64,000 nucleotides of DNA from JAOUEA01 sp963790335. GTDB lineage: Bacteria > Actinomycetota > UBA4738 > HRBIN12. Each line of letters begins with the position of its first letter. Position 1 is the stretch's first letter. Where the stretch lies: assembly GCA_963790335.1 (NCBI GenBank), contig CAWBOB010000009.1, positions 1 to 64,000 on the forward strand. The letters are read 5' to 3'. Position numbers and translations under genes: made by a program. Shown here piece by piece: positions 53,060 to 61,856 of this stretch. The notes beneath the pieces were generated by a model, which was not told the DNA's origin, ran no database searches, and saw only the letters and a program-made list of their open reading frames with translations.

Positions 53060-53927
53060 GTGGTGGCCGATGACGCACACGTGGACCTGTCGGATGCGCG
53101 CTCGGAGCGGTTCTCGTCGCTGACGATCTTCGCCTGCGCGCTCGCCATCATCGCCGTCATCGGCGTGCTCGACTACGTGACCGGCCCGTACTTCAGCCTC
53201 ACGCTCTTCTACCTCGCGCCCATCTGGCTGGTGACCGCCTACGTCGGGTCGGGTGGCGGGCATCATGACGGCGATCGCCTGCTCGGTGGTGAGCCTCACC
53301 GGCGACGTGTCGTATTCGACCGGCCTGCTGCCGTTCTGGAACGCCGCCACCCGCACGGGCGTGTTCGCGGTCGTGTCGATCGCGGTCGCTCGCATCAACG
53401 AGGCTCACCGACGCGAGCGCGAGCTCGCGCGCACCGATCAGCTCACGGGCCTCGCCAATTTCCGGTGGTTCGAAGATCAGGCCAAACGGGAGATGTACTC
53501 GGCTCTGCGCTATGGAGGCCCTCTGTCGCTCGCCTACATCGATCTCGACGGATTCAAGGCCGTGAACGACGCCTATGGCCATGCTGCCGGCGACGCGGTG
53601 CTGTGCGCCGTGGCCGACAGCCTGCGGTCGGGCCTTCGTCCCACCGACCTCATCGCACGCGTCGGGGGCGACGAGTTCGTCGCCATCTTCCCTCACACCG
53701 ATCGCGAGGAAGCGGGGCACGCGCTCGAGCGGGTCAGGGCGAGGCTGGAGCGGAACGAGCGGGCGCGAGGGGTGGGCTTCAGCGCCGGCATCACCCAGCT
53801 CCATGCATCGATCGGTTCCATCGATGACGTGCTGGGGGTGGCCGACCAGCAGATGTACGAGGCGAAGGCGGCCAAGCGCGGATCCGCCGCCCAGGCGCCG
53901 CCCGCCGCTGCCGACGTATCGCCCTAG
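53060..53927 (+). CDS. Membrane-anchored GGDEF diguanylate cyclase, apparent frameshift
   Basis: The first frame (GTG 53060) encodes a hydrophobic N-terminus (SLTIFACALAIIAVIGVLDY; FSLTLFYLAPIWLVTAYVG). One extra G near 53255-53256 moves the frame, and the continuation holds further membrane segments (GIMTAIACSVVSLTG; TRTGVFAVVSIAVARI) and a full GGDEF domain with TDQLTGLANFRWFE, LAYIDLDGFKAVND and ARVGGDEFVAIF. The restored protein is 288 residues. Family role is c-di-GMP synthesis. Start codon choice is uncertain. Confidence 0.7.
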
Positions 53928-54214
53928 CGCCCGCTCGCGTCGGTGGACCCCGCGCGCGTGCCATGCTGCACGCAGAGCGAGCAGCGGTCGCCGCGGTTGT
54001 ACACGCTCAGACGGGTCTCGCATCCCGCTCCCGCACAGGTGCGACCGGCCGGCATCGTCGAACGTCGCGACGACCGGGGCTGCAGGCGCTGCTTGCGGAT
54101 GCGTTGACACGGCGGGCAGTACCGGCTCGAGCCGAAGTGCCCGCACGGGCGCAGGTCGTGGCACATGGGGCACTCCCGGTAGCCGCGGCATGGACATTCC
54201 GGGAACTCGGCCAT
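53924..54214 (-). CDS. Cys-rich double zinc-ribbon protein
   Basis: A 96-residue protein with 12 Cys. The N-terminal half has CPCRGYRECPMCHDLRPCGH and RYCPPCQ; the C-terminal half has CAGAGC, then TRLSVYNRGDRCSLC, a zinc-ribbon style also seen in other actinobacterial proteins. Two zinc sites are likely (inference from Cys spacing). Very basic middle part could bind nucleic acid. Its 3' end overlaps the GGDEF gene by four bases. No family name recognised. Confidence 0.55.
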   Translation of the reverse strand: MAEFPECPCRGYRECPMCHDLRPCGHFGSSRYCPPCQRIRKQRLQPRSSRRSTMPAGRTCAGAGCETRLSVYNRGDRCSLCVQHGTRAGSTDASGR

Positions 54215-54300
54215 CCCCCGAGCCTACGACGTGGCCCGATGTCACACGACCGTTACCTGCAGACCCCCGCACCGACGCCTGACGCGCGTAGCCTCGATGT

Positions 54301-54762
54301 ATGGCATCCACGATGGGCATCTACCAAGGCGACGTGAGCTCGGAACAGGCCGTGCTCGCGCTCGTGGCGCACGACGAGAAGAAGGACGACCTGCTCCAGC
54401 TCGCCGCGCGGCACCGATCCACGCTGTCGAACCTGCGATTGATCGCGACCGGCCACACGGGCGGCCAGATCGCCGACCTGCTCGACCTCGAGGTCGACCG
54501 CGTGCACAGCGGACCCGAGGGCGGCGACCTCGAGATCGGCGCACGCATCGTCGCCGGCGACGTCGATGCGGTCGTGTTCCTGCGCGATCCGCTCACGTCG
54601 CACCCACACGAGCCCGACATCCAGGCGCTGCTGAAGGTCTGCGACATCCACGGGGTGCCGCTCGCCACGAACCTGGCCTCGGCCGAGATCCTGCTGCGAT
54701 CGCTGTCCCAGGCGATGTGGTGGGGCCGCAGCGCCGCGGTCGCCGTGCACAACGGCGCCTGA
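54301..54762 (+). CDS. mgsA: Methylglyoxal synthase
   Basis: A 153-residue protein with all main motifs of MgsA: ALVAHDEKKDDLLQLA (catalytic His and Asp, phosphate-binding Lys), ATGHTGG, SGPEGGDLEIGARI, FLRDPLTSHPHEPDIQALLK and VPLATNLASAE. It converts dihydroxyacetone phosphate to methylglyoxal and phosphate. The usual ATGTTG reads ATGHTG here; the Thr residues on both sides are kept. Short in-family length. Divergent or unlinked to neighbours; no glyoxalase gene is in this window. Confidence 0.85.
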   Translation: MASTMGIYQGDVSSEQAVLALVAHDEKKDDLLQLAARHRSTLSNLRLIATGHTGGQIADLLDLEVDRVHSGPEGGDLEIGARIVAGDVDAVVFLRDPLTSHPHEPDIQALLKVCDIHGVPLATNLASAEILLRSLSQAMWWGRSAAVAVHNGA

Positions 54763-54775
54763 GGACGCGAGGGAC

Positions 54776-55294
54776 CTAGTAGCCGGGTCCGGTGCGCGCC
54801 GCGTCGGTGACGGCCTTGCCCGATGCATCGACGACGAACCACACGTCGCCGACCCCCTGCCCCTCGGTGTCGCCGGGGGACTGGTCGGAGGCGAAGCCGT
54901 AGAGCGGGTGACCGTCGTAGGTGACCTGCACCTCGCCGTCGTCGCGGGTCGTCGTGCCGAGCAGCGCCTCGTCGACGCCCTCGCCGGCCGTCGGCGCCTC
55001 GGCGATCAGCGGCGGCCAGGTCGCAGCGCAGTCGCCCGTGCAGGTGCTCGTGTCGCCGGTGTCGCTCTCGAACAGGTAGAGGGTCATGCCGTCGCCATCG
55101 ACGAGGATCGAACCGAGATCGGAGTCGGCGAGTTGCACGGTGGCGCTCGCCGGTTCGGGGCTCGTCGTGTCCGCCGGTTGCGCCGAGGCCGTCGGTGAGC
55201 CTCCGTCGCCGGCTCCGTCATCGTCGCCACATGCCGCCAGCGACATCGTCAGCGCCAGCCCGACGGCGAGCGCGCGCATCGAACCGATCCGCAT
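54776..55294 (-). CDS. Lipoprotein with Yx(FWY)xxD-type repeats (COG4315-like)
   Basis: A 172-residue lipoprotein. ATG 55294 follows GAGAGG; lipobox SLAAC near residue 21. The mature part has a Ser/Pro linker, then MTLYLFESDTGDTSTCTGDC with ATWPPL, and a second copy HPLYGFASDQSPGDTEGQG. This matches the conserved secreted-repeat family known from COG4315; function unknown. Divergent from the ECF sigma factor gene at 55424. Confidence 0.8.
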   Translation of the reverse strand: MRIGSMRALAVGLALTMSLAACGDDDGAGDGGSPTASAQPADTTSPEPASATVQLADSDLGSILVDGDGMTLYLFESDTGDTSTCTGDCAATWPPLIAEAPTAGEGVDEALLGTTTRDDGEVQVTYDGHPLYGFASDQSPGDTEGQGVGDVWFVVDASGKAVTDAARTGPGY

Positions 55295-55423
55295 CCGTCC
55301 TCTCCCTTCCGCGACGCTCGACTGCGTCGCCGGCCTGCCCCGGGATACGGACCGGAGCGCACTCGGGTTCAGCGCGAGCCCGATCGAACCGCGCGCCCTC
55401 CCGATCCGTACCCTGGACGGCAG

Positions 55424-55966
55424 ATGGCATCGGCGCGTTCGCACCTCGATGAGCACGGCATCCGAGCCGCGTACTCGGCCCACGCGGGCGAGATGTTCGG
55501 CTTCGCCGTGCGCTCGTTGCACGATCGCGGCCTCGCAGAGGAAGCCGTGCAGGAGGCGTTCGTCCGGGCCTGGCGCTTCGGCGACCGATTCGACCCGCAG
55601 CTCGGCACGGTGCGCGCGTGGCTCTTCGCGATCCTGCGCCACGTGGTGATCGACATCGCGCGCGCTCGGGCGATCTGGCCCGAGCCGGTCGCCGACGCGG
55701 CCATCGAGCAGGCCGCCGGGGTCTCGCCGGAGGACCGGCTCGACCAGGCGCTGCTCGCGTGGCAGATCGAGGAGGCCTTGCGGCGCATCGGCGAGGACCA
55801 CCGGCGCGTCGTGGTCGAGACCTACTACCGCGGCCGCCCCTACGCGGAGGTCGCGGCCGAGCTCGGCATCCCCGAGGGCACCGTGAAGAGCCGGGTGTAC
55901 TACGCGCTGCGGGCGCTGCGCCTCGCATTGGAGGAGATGGGGTGGGATGACGCACCGAGCCGATGA
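55424..55966 (+). CDS. ECF-type RNA polymerase sigma factor
   Basis: A 180-residue sigma-70 family protein with region 2 (AAYSAHAGEMFGFAVRSLHD; EEAVQEAFVRAWRFGDRFDP) and region 4 (HRRVVVETYYRGRPYAEVAA, then GIPEGTVKSRVYYALRALR). Directly overlapped by an anti-sigma factor gene (20 bases). This arrangement is the standard SigK/RskA-like system, released by an envelope signal; the target promoters are unknown, but the divergent lipoprotein is a candidate. Confidence 0.85.
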   Translation: MASARSHLDEHGIRAAYSAHAGEMFGFAVRSLHDRGLAEEAVQEAFVRAWRFGDRFDPQLGTVRAWLFAILRHVVIDIARARAIWPEPVADAAIEQAAGVSPEDRLDQALLAWQIEEALRRIGEDHRRVVVETYYRGRPYAEVAAELGIPEGTVKSRVYYALRALRLALEEMGWDDAPSR

Positions 55967-56633
55967 TCACGTGCGGGCGTCGCTCGGCGCCTACGTGCTG
56001 GGCCATCTCGACCATGCCCAGGCCACCGCGGTGCGTGCGCACCTCGACGGCTGCGCGGCGTGTCGTGCCGAGGCGGCGTCGCTCGCGCCCGTCGCCGAGA
56101 TGTTGCCGCTCGCCGACCCGGCCCGGGTCGGTGTGCCCGCCGAGCCCGGCCCGCCGCCGGCGCTGCTCGACGAGGTGCTCGGTCGCATCGAGCGGGAGCG
56201 CGACGAGGGCCGTCGCATCCGCCGCCGCTCGGTGGGGGCATGGGTTGCCGGGGTCGCGGCGGTGCTCTCGCTCGTGGTCGTCGTCGCGGTGACGGCCGTG
56301 GACCCCGATGAGCCCGACGCGCCCTCGGGCGAGGTCGTCGCGATGACGGCATCGGACCCCGGCGTCGAGGGCGAGGCCGTGGTGCACGAGGATCCGCGCA
56401 GCACCTGGGTCGAGCTCACCACGACCGGTCTGACCGAGGGCGAGACGTACGCCGTGTGGCTCGTGGAGATGGGCACGGGCGAGCGGTCGCCCATGGGCAC
56501 CTTCACGGGGGTCGAGGGCGACCTGTACATCAGCCTGTACTCGCCCCTGCCGCGTGACCGCGCCGTCTCGGTCGGCGTCAGCACGCCCGACGGTGTCACC
56601 GTGATGGAAGGCGCGATCCCCTCCGCGTCCTGA
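55947..56633 (+). CDS. Anti-sigma factor (zinc-binding, RskA-like)
   Basis: A 228-residue membrane protein. N-terminal zinc-binding anti-sigma domain with AHLDGCAACRAEAASL (H-x3-C-x2-C), one transmembrane segment (AWVAGVAAVLSLVVVVAVTA), and an extracytoplasmic RskA-type domain (TWVELTTTGLTEGETYAVWL; VSVGVSTPDGVTVMEG). It should hold the sigma factor encoded by the overlapping upstream gene at the membrane until proteolysis. Confidence 0.85.
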   Translation: MTHRADDHVRASLGAYVLGHLDHAQATAVRAHLDGCAACRAEAASLAPVAEMLPLADPARVGVPAEPGPPPALLDEVLGRIERERDEGRRIRRRSVGAWVAGVAAVLSLVVVVAVTAVDPDEPDAPSGEVVAMTASDPGVEGEAVVHEDPRSTWVELTTTGLTEGETYAVWLVEMGTGERSPMGTFTGVEGDLYISLYSPLPRDRAVSVGVSTPDGVTVMEGAIPSAS

Positions 56634-56715
56634 GACGCGAGCGCACCTGGCTTGCGCCGGACCTCGCACCCGGACACGATGTCGCCTCGTCGAGCTCGGG
56701 AGGGGACAGGCCGGT

Positions 56716-57783
56716 ATGCGACGGAAGCGAGCGATGGCCGCGACAGCCGCCGTCACCGTGGTGATGGCGCTGCTGCAGCCCTGGCCGGCGGCAGCCGACG
56801 ACGCGCCCTCGGGCTCGGTATCGGATCTCGAGGGCTGCTATCGCCCCGACGAGCCTCGGCGCTTCCATCGACAGGTCGTGAAGGCCATCCGCATCTCCGG
56901 CGACCTTCCCAGGGAGTGGGCCGACTCGCCGGCGCTCGCGCGCATCGCCTGCTGGCAGGGCGCCGGGTTCGACACCGGTTTCCGTGACCGGGGCCGCGCG
57001 TACTACGTGTGGCGTGGCATGTTCGCGATGACCGTCGAGGAGGTCGAGACGATCTTCGGACGGTGGATGACGGCCGAGCGCGGTGCGTTCGAGCTCTCCA
57101 CGAAGTGCTTCAAGCATGGATGGGACGCGTGCCCGCATGCGACCGCGAACAGCGCCTGGGCGCAGCAGATCATCGCGGCGCTGCGCTGGATATGGCTGAA
57201 CTACGGCACGCCGACCGCGGCACTGGCCCACATCAAGCGCACGGGCCGGTTCAACTCCTACCCGAGGCCTGGCACCCACGACGAGCCCACGAGGGATCCG
57301 TTCCGCCGATGCCCGGTGACCGGCCCGATCGGCTACCGGGACAGCTTCGGGGAGCGTCGCACCGTGGGCGGGTACCACCCCCATTGGGGCAACGACATCG
57401 GCGCCCCGACCGGTCGCGCGATCGTCGCACCGTTCGACGGATTCGCGGTGGCTCATCGCGACGACTGGTTCGCGGGGCTGTACGTCACGGTCGTCGGGAA
57501 CCGGGGGTACGTGCGCAACGTGCATCTGAGCCGCACCGGCCGGCTCGGCGTCGTCGAGACCGGTGACGTCATCGGCTACGTGGGCGAGACGGGCGATGCG
57601 AGGGGTCCACACGACCACTTCGAGTGGCATCCGTGGTCGGTGCCGGTGCCGCGGCATCGGTCGCCCTACGGCTTCGACCTCGTGATGGATGCCATCGACC
57701 CGTATCCGTTCCTGAACAAGGCCTGCGGCGCTCAACGCGTGCCGATGCCGCGCGGCACGGGGGATCGCCCGCTCGAGAGGTGA
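56716..57783 (+). CDS. Exported M23-type peptidase
   Basis: A 355-residue exported protein. Signal peptide (ATAAVTVVMALLQPWPAAAD). Residues about 40-190 are a region of unknown fold with four Cys. From about residue 195 a LytM/M23 domain follows: HPHWGNDIGAPTGRAIVAPF (zinc His and Asp), AVAHRDDWFAGLYVTVVGN and GPHDHFEWHPW (H-x-H ligand). Such enzymes cut peptide cross-links in peptidoglycan. It comes after the sigma/anti-sigma pair on the same strand, 80 bases away. Confidence 0.75.
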   Translation: MRRKRAMAATAAVTVVMALLQPWPAAADDAPSGSVSDLEGCYRPDEPRRFHRQVVKAIRISGDLPREWADSPALARIACWQGAGFDTGFRDRGRAYYVWRGMFAMTVEEVETIFGRWMTAERGAFELSTKCFKHGWDACPHATANSAWAQQIIAALRWIWLNYGTPTAALAHIKRTGRFNSYPRPGTHDEPTRDPFRRCPVTGPIGYRDSFGERRTVGGYHPHWGNDIGAPTGRAIVAPFDGFAVAHRDDWFAGLYVTVVGNRGYVRNVHLSRTGRLGVVETGDVIGYVGETGDARGPHDHFEWHPWSVPVPRHRSPYGFDLVMDAIDPYPFLNKACGAQRVPMPRGTGDRPLER

Positions 57784-57816
57784 ACCGCTGCTGCTCGACA
57801 CCCCGTCCGAGGCGGC

Positions 57817-59049
57817 TCAGCGATCGATCGCGTCTCGCTCGATCGGGCAGCTCATGCACCGCGGGCCCCCGCGCCCGCGCCCGAGTTCCTCTCCGTCGAT
57901 CACGATGACCTCGATGCCGCCGTCGCTGAGCCGTTTGTTGGTGTCGACGTTCCGTTCGTAGGCCACGACGACGCCCGGGGCGATCGCGAGCACGTTGTTG
58001 CCGTCGTCCCACTGCTCCCGCTCAGCCTGGAATCGGTCGCCCCCGGTCTCGAACTGCCGGATGGTCGGCACCTCCAGCGCGCGGCCGATCGCGCCGAACA
58101 GGTCCGGAGCTTCCTCCACCGCCAGGCCGTGCGGAGCGGGCGTGACCACGTAGGTGGTCATGGCGTCGCGCACATCGGGGAACACCGTGAACGCATCGAC
58201 ATCGAGCATCGTGAGCACGGTGTCGAGGTGCATGCTCGAGCGCTGCGATGGGATCTCCACCGCGATCACCTGCGTGGCCGCATCGGCTCGGAACAGTCGC
58301 TGTGCGAGCAGTTCCACGGCGGCCGGGTGGGTGCGCTCGCCCATGCCGACCAGCACCGCTCCGTTGCCGATCACGAGCGCGTCGCCGCCTTCCAGGAACA
58401 TCGGACCATCGCCGTCGCTCCACATCTCGAACTCGGCGTCACGGAACACCGGATGGTGCTCGTAGATCGCCTGCAGGTGCAGCGATTCCCGTACGCGGGC
58501 GGGCTTGGCCATCGTGTTGACGGAGACGCCGCCGTAGATCCACGCCGACGTGTCGCGCATGAACAGCGTGTTGGGCAGCGGCGCGGCGACGTATCCGCGT
58601 TGCATGCGGGCGACGATGCTGTCGCTCGCGAACGGCAGTTCGTCGAACGTCACGCCGGCGACCAGGTGTTGCGCGAGATCGGGCGAGGGCAGGGCCATGA
58701 GCCATGCCCGCACCTCGGGGCCGAGCGTCGGTCCGAGCAGATCGGGGTCGAGGTGTTCCACGAGGGTCTCGCGCACCGCGGGCTGCTCGAGGACGTCGGC
58801 GAGCAGGTCGTCGAGGTAGACGATCTCGACCCCGCGCGAGGCCAGCGCGGCGGCGAACGCGTCGTGTTCGTCCCGAGCCCTCCCGACCCAGAGCACGCCG
58901 TCGAACAGCAGTTCTCGGGCGGTGCTGGGCGTGAGGCGCTGCAACTCGAGGCCCGGCCGATGCAGCATCACCCGCCGCAGCCGGCCGACCTCGGAGCCCA
59001 CGAAGCACCGAGGTGCCACGGACCGCACCGGATCAGATGCTTCGCTCAC
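57817..59049 (-). CDS. arcA: Arginine deiminase
   Basis: A 410-residue enzyme converting arginine to citrulline and ammonia. Motifs: RVMLHRPGLELQRLTPSTAR, FMRDTSAWIYGGVS, FLEGGDALVIGNG, SMHLDTVLTMLD (catalytic His), NNVLAIAPGVVVAYERN and CMSCPIERD with the nucleophilic Cys. GTG 59049 is chosen as it gives the normal length. No ornithine transcarbamylase or carbamate kinase genes are adjacent, so it may act alone in arginine or pH homeostasis. Confidence 0.9.
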   Translation of the reverse strand: MSEASDPVRSVAPRCFVGSEVGRLRRVMLHRPGLELQRLTPSTARELLFDGVLWVGRARDEHDAFAAALASRGVEIVYLDDLLADVLEQPAVRETLVEHLDPDLLGPTLGPEVRAWLMALPSPDLAQHLVAGVTFDELPFASDSIVARMQRGYVAAPLPNTLFMRDTSAWIYGGVSVNTMAKPARVRESLHLQAIYEHHPVFRDAEFEMWSDGDGPMFLEGGDALVIGNGAVLVGMGERTHPAAVELLAQRLFRADAATQVIAVEIPSQRSSMHLDTVLTMLDVDAFTVFPDVRDAMTTYVVTPAPHGLAVEEAPDLFGAIGRALEVPTIRQFETGGDRFQAEREQWDDGNNVLAIAPGVVVAYERNVDTNKRLSDGGIEVIVIDGEELGRGRGGPRCMSCPIERDAIDR

Positions 59050-59113
59050 GCGTTGCAGGCTACCGCGCGGTGCCGGCCCGACGTGCACGCTGTCGACGGG
59101 CGCCGCGGTCCGA

Positions 59114-60091
59114 CTACGCCGTGGCCTCGGGGGTCGGAGGCATGGCCGGGACAGGTGCAGCTGGGGCTGCCGGAGCGTCGGGCGGCGTGGCCGCCGATCG
59201 CCGTGCCGCCACCCACAGCACACCGAGGCCGAAGATCGCCGCCAGCATCCACACGAGCCCACCGACCGCCGGGATCAGGGCCAGGCCTCGAAGGATCGCC
59301 CACCCGGCCAGGAAGGCGACGAAGCGTGACTTCGGCGGTGCGACGAGGCGGCGCCCGAGCGCGTGGGCGGCCGCGACGTAGCCGGCCGTGTACAACAACG
59401 CGAAGGCGAGCAGCAGGAACAACCCGAGCGGGATCGCGATCACGATGACCAGCAACAACACCGCGACCACCGGAAGCAGGAAGAACGCCGCCGCGCCGAG
59501 TCCGATCGAGACACCGGTGCGTTCGCGCGCCGCCCGAGCCACCGACGGGTCGAACCCCGGGGCGAGGCCGAGCAGGGCGAGGCCGAGCAGCAGGGTCGAG
59601 ACCGTGTACCCGACCCACCACGCGAAGCGGCTCGCGAAGCCGAACTCGGCCGCGTCGAACTCGGCGCTGACCCGTCGCTGCTCCCCTCGCACGGTGGCGC
59701 CGGGTTCCACGTTGGGGCTGTCCACCGTCACGAGGTTGCCTCCGACCGTCGCCCCCGATCGCACCGAGACCGAGCCGTTGAACACGACGACATCGCGATC
59801 GACCGTGCCGGTGATCTCGACGTCTCCGTTGAACACGACGAGGGACTCGGTCACCCGGCCCTCGATCGTGGCCGGCCCGTTGAAGATCACCGCGCTGTCG
59901 ACGGTCTCACCCTCGGCGACGATCAAGCGTCCGCTGAACACGATCTGTTCCGTCGGGGTGCCGGTCGGGTCGCCCTGTGCGCCGGCCGGCCCGGCGAGCA
60001 CGAGCAGCGCACCGAGGGCGATGCCGAGCATCGATGCGGCTCGGGTGATCGTCGGGCCGTGGTGATGGGGTCGCCGACGACGTGCCCGCAC
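59114..60091 (-). CDS. Exported beta-helix (bactofilin-like) protein with C-terminal membrane domain
   Basis: A 325-residue protein. GTG 60091 follows AGGAGG. Signal peptide ITRAASMLGIALGALLVLAG. Residues about 45-140 are four or five short strand repeats (VDSAVIFNGPATIEGRV; ESLVVFNGDVEITGTV; RDVVVFNGSVSVRSGATVGG) typical of bactofilin or polymer-forming helices. The C-terminal half has several membrane segments (WVGYTVSTLLLGLALLGLAP; AVLLLVIVIAIPLGLFLLLA) and a Pro/Ala-rich tail. It may shape or sense the envelope. Confidence 0.7.
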   Translation of the reverse strand: MRARRRRPHHHGPTITRAASMLGIALGALLVLAGPAGAQGDPTGTPTEQIVFSGRLIVAEGETVDSAVIFNGPATIEGRVTESLVVFNGDVEITGTVDRDVVVFNGSVSVRSGATVGGNLVTVDSPNVEPGATVRGEQRRVSAEFDAAEFGFASRFAWWVGYTVSTLLLGLALLGLAPGFDPSVARAARERTGVSIGLGAAAFFLLPVVAVLLLVIVIAIPLGLFLLLAFALLYTAGYVAAAHALGRRLVAPPKSRFVAFLAGWAILRGLALIPAVGGLVWMLAAIFGLGVLWVAARRSAATPPDAPAAPAAPVPAMPPTPEATA

Positions 60092-60191
60092 GGTGTCCTC
60101 CTGCTGCTTCGGGGTCCTGGGAGTCAAGCCTAGGTGGCTCCGGCGACGTTCGGCAAGCCGGGCCCGCGGGGGCCTGTGAGAGTCTGCCCAC

Positions 60192-61310
60192 ATGTCCGAC
60201 GTCACGATCGAGGGGTCGATCGCGCCCGGGTTCGAACCGGTCGTCGACGCCTTCCGGCGCTGCTTCGACGACCTCGGGGAAGCCGGCGCCGCCGTGGGAG
60301 GTTTCCACCTCGGGCGCCCGGTCGTGGATCTATGGGGCGGCGAGTCAGCGCCGGGCGAGCCCTGGTCGCGCGACACGATCGTGCACGTGTATTCGGTCAC
60401 GAAGCCGTTCGCCGCCGCGTGCCTGCTGCGCCTCGTCGACGCGGGCGATGTCGATCTCGAGGCACCCGTGGCCCGCTACTGGCCGGAGTTCGCGCAGGCC
60501 GGCAAGTCCGAGGTGCTCGTGCGATGGCTGCTCACCCATCAAGCGGGCCTGCCGGGCATCCGCGAGCCGTTGCCGGCAGAGGCGTTCCTCGATCATGAGC
60601 GCATCGTCACGGCGCTCGAACGCGAGGAGCCGTGGTGGCCGCCCGGCACCCGGCACGGCGAGCACGCATCGTTCTTCGGCCACCTGGTCGGTGAGGTGGT
60701 CCGGCGAGTCGACGGACGGACGCTCGGCGCCTTCCTGCGCGAGGAGATCGCCGAGCCGCTGGCGCTCGACTTCCAGGTTGGGCTCACTCCCGAGGAGATC
60801 GCGCGCTGCGCCACCGTGCACGCGGTCCACGGCGACTGGTCGGTCACGACGCTCGGCGAGCCGGGTTCGATGCTCGCCCGGGCGCTCGGCAACCCGCCCG
60901 GCCTGCTCGACCTCGACCTGATCAACGGCGAACCGTGGCGGCGGGCGGAGATCCCGGCGGTGAACGGCCACGGCTCGGCCCGGGCGGTGGCGCGATTCCA
61001 CGCTGCCCTGGCAGAAGGCGGCACGCTCGAGGGGTTCACGCTGCTGCATGCGAGGACCGTGCGCGAGATGGCGAGCGCGCAGTGCTTCGGGCCCGACGAG
61101 GTGCTCGGCGACGACGTCTCGTGGGGCCTCGGCGTGGGCATCGACGAGCACGGCTTCGGCATGGGGGGTCTCGGTGGGGCCTACGGCGGCGGCGATCTCG
61201 TCCGGCGGTTCGGGTTCGGCTACGTCACGGCCGCCATGGCCGACCACGCCCGGGTCGACCTGGTGGCCGACACCTTCGAGGCGTGCGTCGACCGCCTCAC
61301 GCCGGCTTGA
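60192..61310 (+). CDS. Serine hydrolase (beta-lactamase/transpeptidase fold)
   Basis: A 372-residue protein. Catalytic SxxK is VYSVTKPFAAACLLRL (about residue 68); the second motif is HASFFGHLVGEVVRRVDG, where the usual Tyr is replaced by His-containing HAS. LLTHQAGLPG is a conserved family block and GGLGGAYGGGDLVRRFGFG lies near the C-terminus. No signal peptide, so it is likely a cytosolic esterase or amidase of the class C beta-lactamase family (EstB-like) rather than a penicillin-binding protein. Confidence 0.8.
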   Translation: MSDVTIEGSIAPGFEPVVDAFRRCFDDLGEAGAAVGGFHLGRPVVDLWGGESAPGEPWSRDTIVHVYSVTKPFAAACLLRLVDAGDVDLEAPVARYWPEFAQAGKSEVLVRWLLTHQAGLPGIREPLPAEAFLDHERIVTALEREEPWWPPGTRHGEHASFFGHLVGEVVRRVDGRTLGAFLREEIAEPLALDFQVGLTPEEIARCATVHAVHGDWSVTTLGEPGSMLARALGNPPGLLDLDLINGEPWRRAEIPAVNGHGSARAVARFHAALAEGGTLEGFTLLHARTVREMASAQCFGPDEVLGDDVSWGLGVGIDEHGFGMGGLGGAYGGGDLVRRFGFGYVTAAMADHARVDLVADTFEACVDRLTPA

Positions 61311-61391
61311 CCTACCGGGTCGCACGCAGGGCATCGGACAGTTCGGCCGCCGACCCAGTGATCCACTTCGTCCACGGGGCATACTGGCCGC

Positions 61392-61817
61392 ATGTCCGGG
61401 CCGCTGCGCGTGACGCGCTCCGTCGTCGTGCCCGAGGGTGAGCTGCGATGGCGCTTCAGTCGCTCGTCGGGCCCCGGTGGCCGATCGGTGAACACCGCCG
61501 ATTCCCGGGTCGAGCTGCGCCTCGACCTCACGGCGACGAGCGCGCTCGGCCCGCGTCAGCGTGCCAGGGCCCTGGAACGCCTGTCTGGCCGTCTCACCGG
61601 GGGCGTGCTCTCGGTCACCGCATCGGAGCACCGCTCGCAGCTGCGCAACCGCGAGGCCGCCATGGAGCGCATGGCCGAGGTGTTGCGGGCAGCCATCGCC
61701 CCACCGCCGCCGACGCGACGGCCCACGAGGGCCACGAAGGGCTCGGTGGAGCGGCGCATCGCGGCCAAGAAGCGTCGCTCGCGCACGAAGCGGCTGCGCC
61801 GCGCCGATGACGACTGA
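61392..61817 (+). CDS. ArfB-like peptidyl-tRNA hydrolase with GGR instead of GGQ
   Basis: A 141-residue protein of the release-factor catalytic domain type. RWRFSRSSGPGGRSVNTADS followed by RVELRLDL matches ArfB/YaeJ, and the basic C-terminal tail (ERRIAAKKRRSRTKRLRR) matches the part that enters the mRNA channel of stalled ribosomes. The catalytic GGQ reads GGR (codon CGA where CAA would give Gln). The fold and tail fit ribosome rescue, but the missing Gln makes peptidyl-tRNA hydrolysis doubtful. Confidence 0.75.
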   Translation: MSGPLRVTRSVVVPEGELRWRFSRSSGPGGRSVNTADSRVELRLDLTATSALGPRQRARALERLSGRLTGGVLSVTASEHRSQLRNREAAMERMAEVLRAAIAPPPPTRRPTRATKGSVERRIAAKKRRSRTKRLRRADDD

Positions 61818-61856
61818 TCGCTCGCGGCCGGCCTGCGAGGTCGTAGGCTGGGGGCC

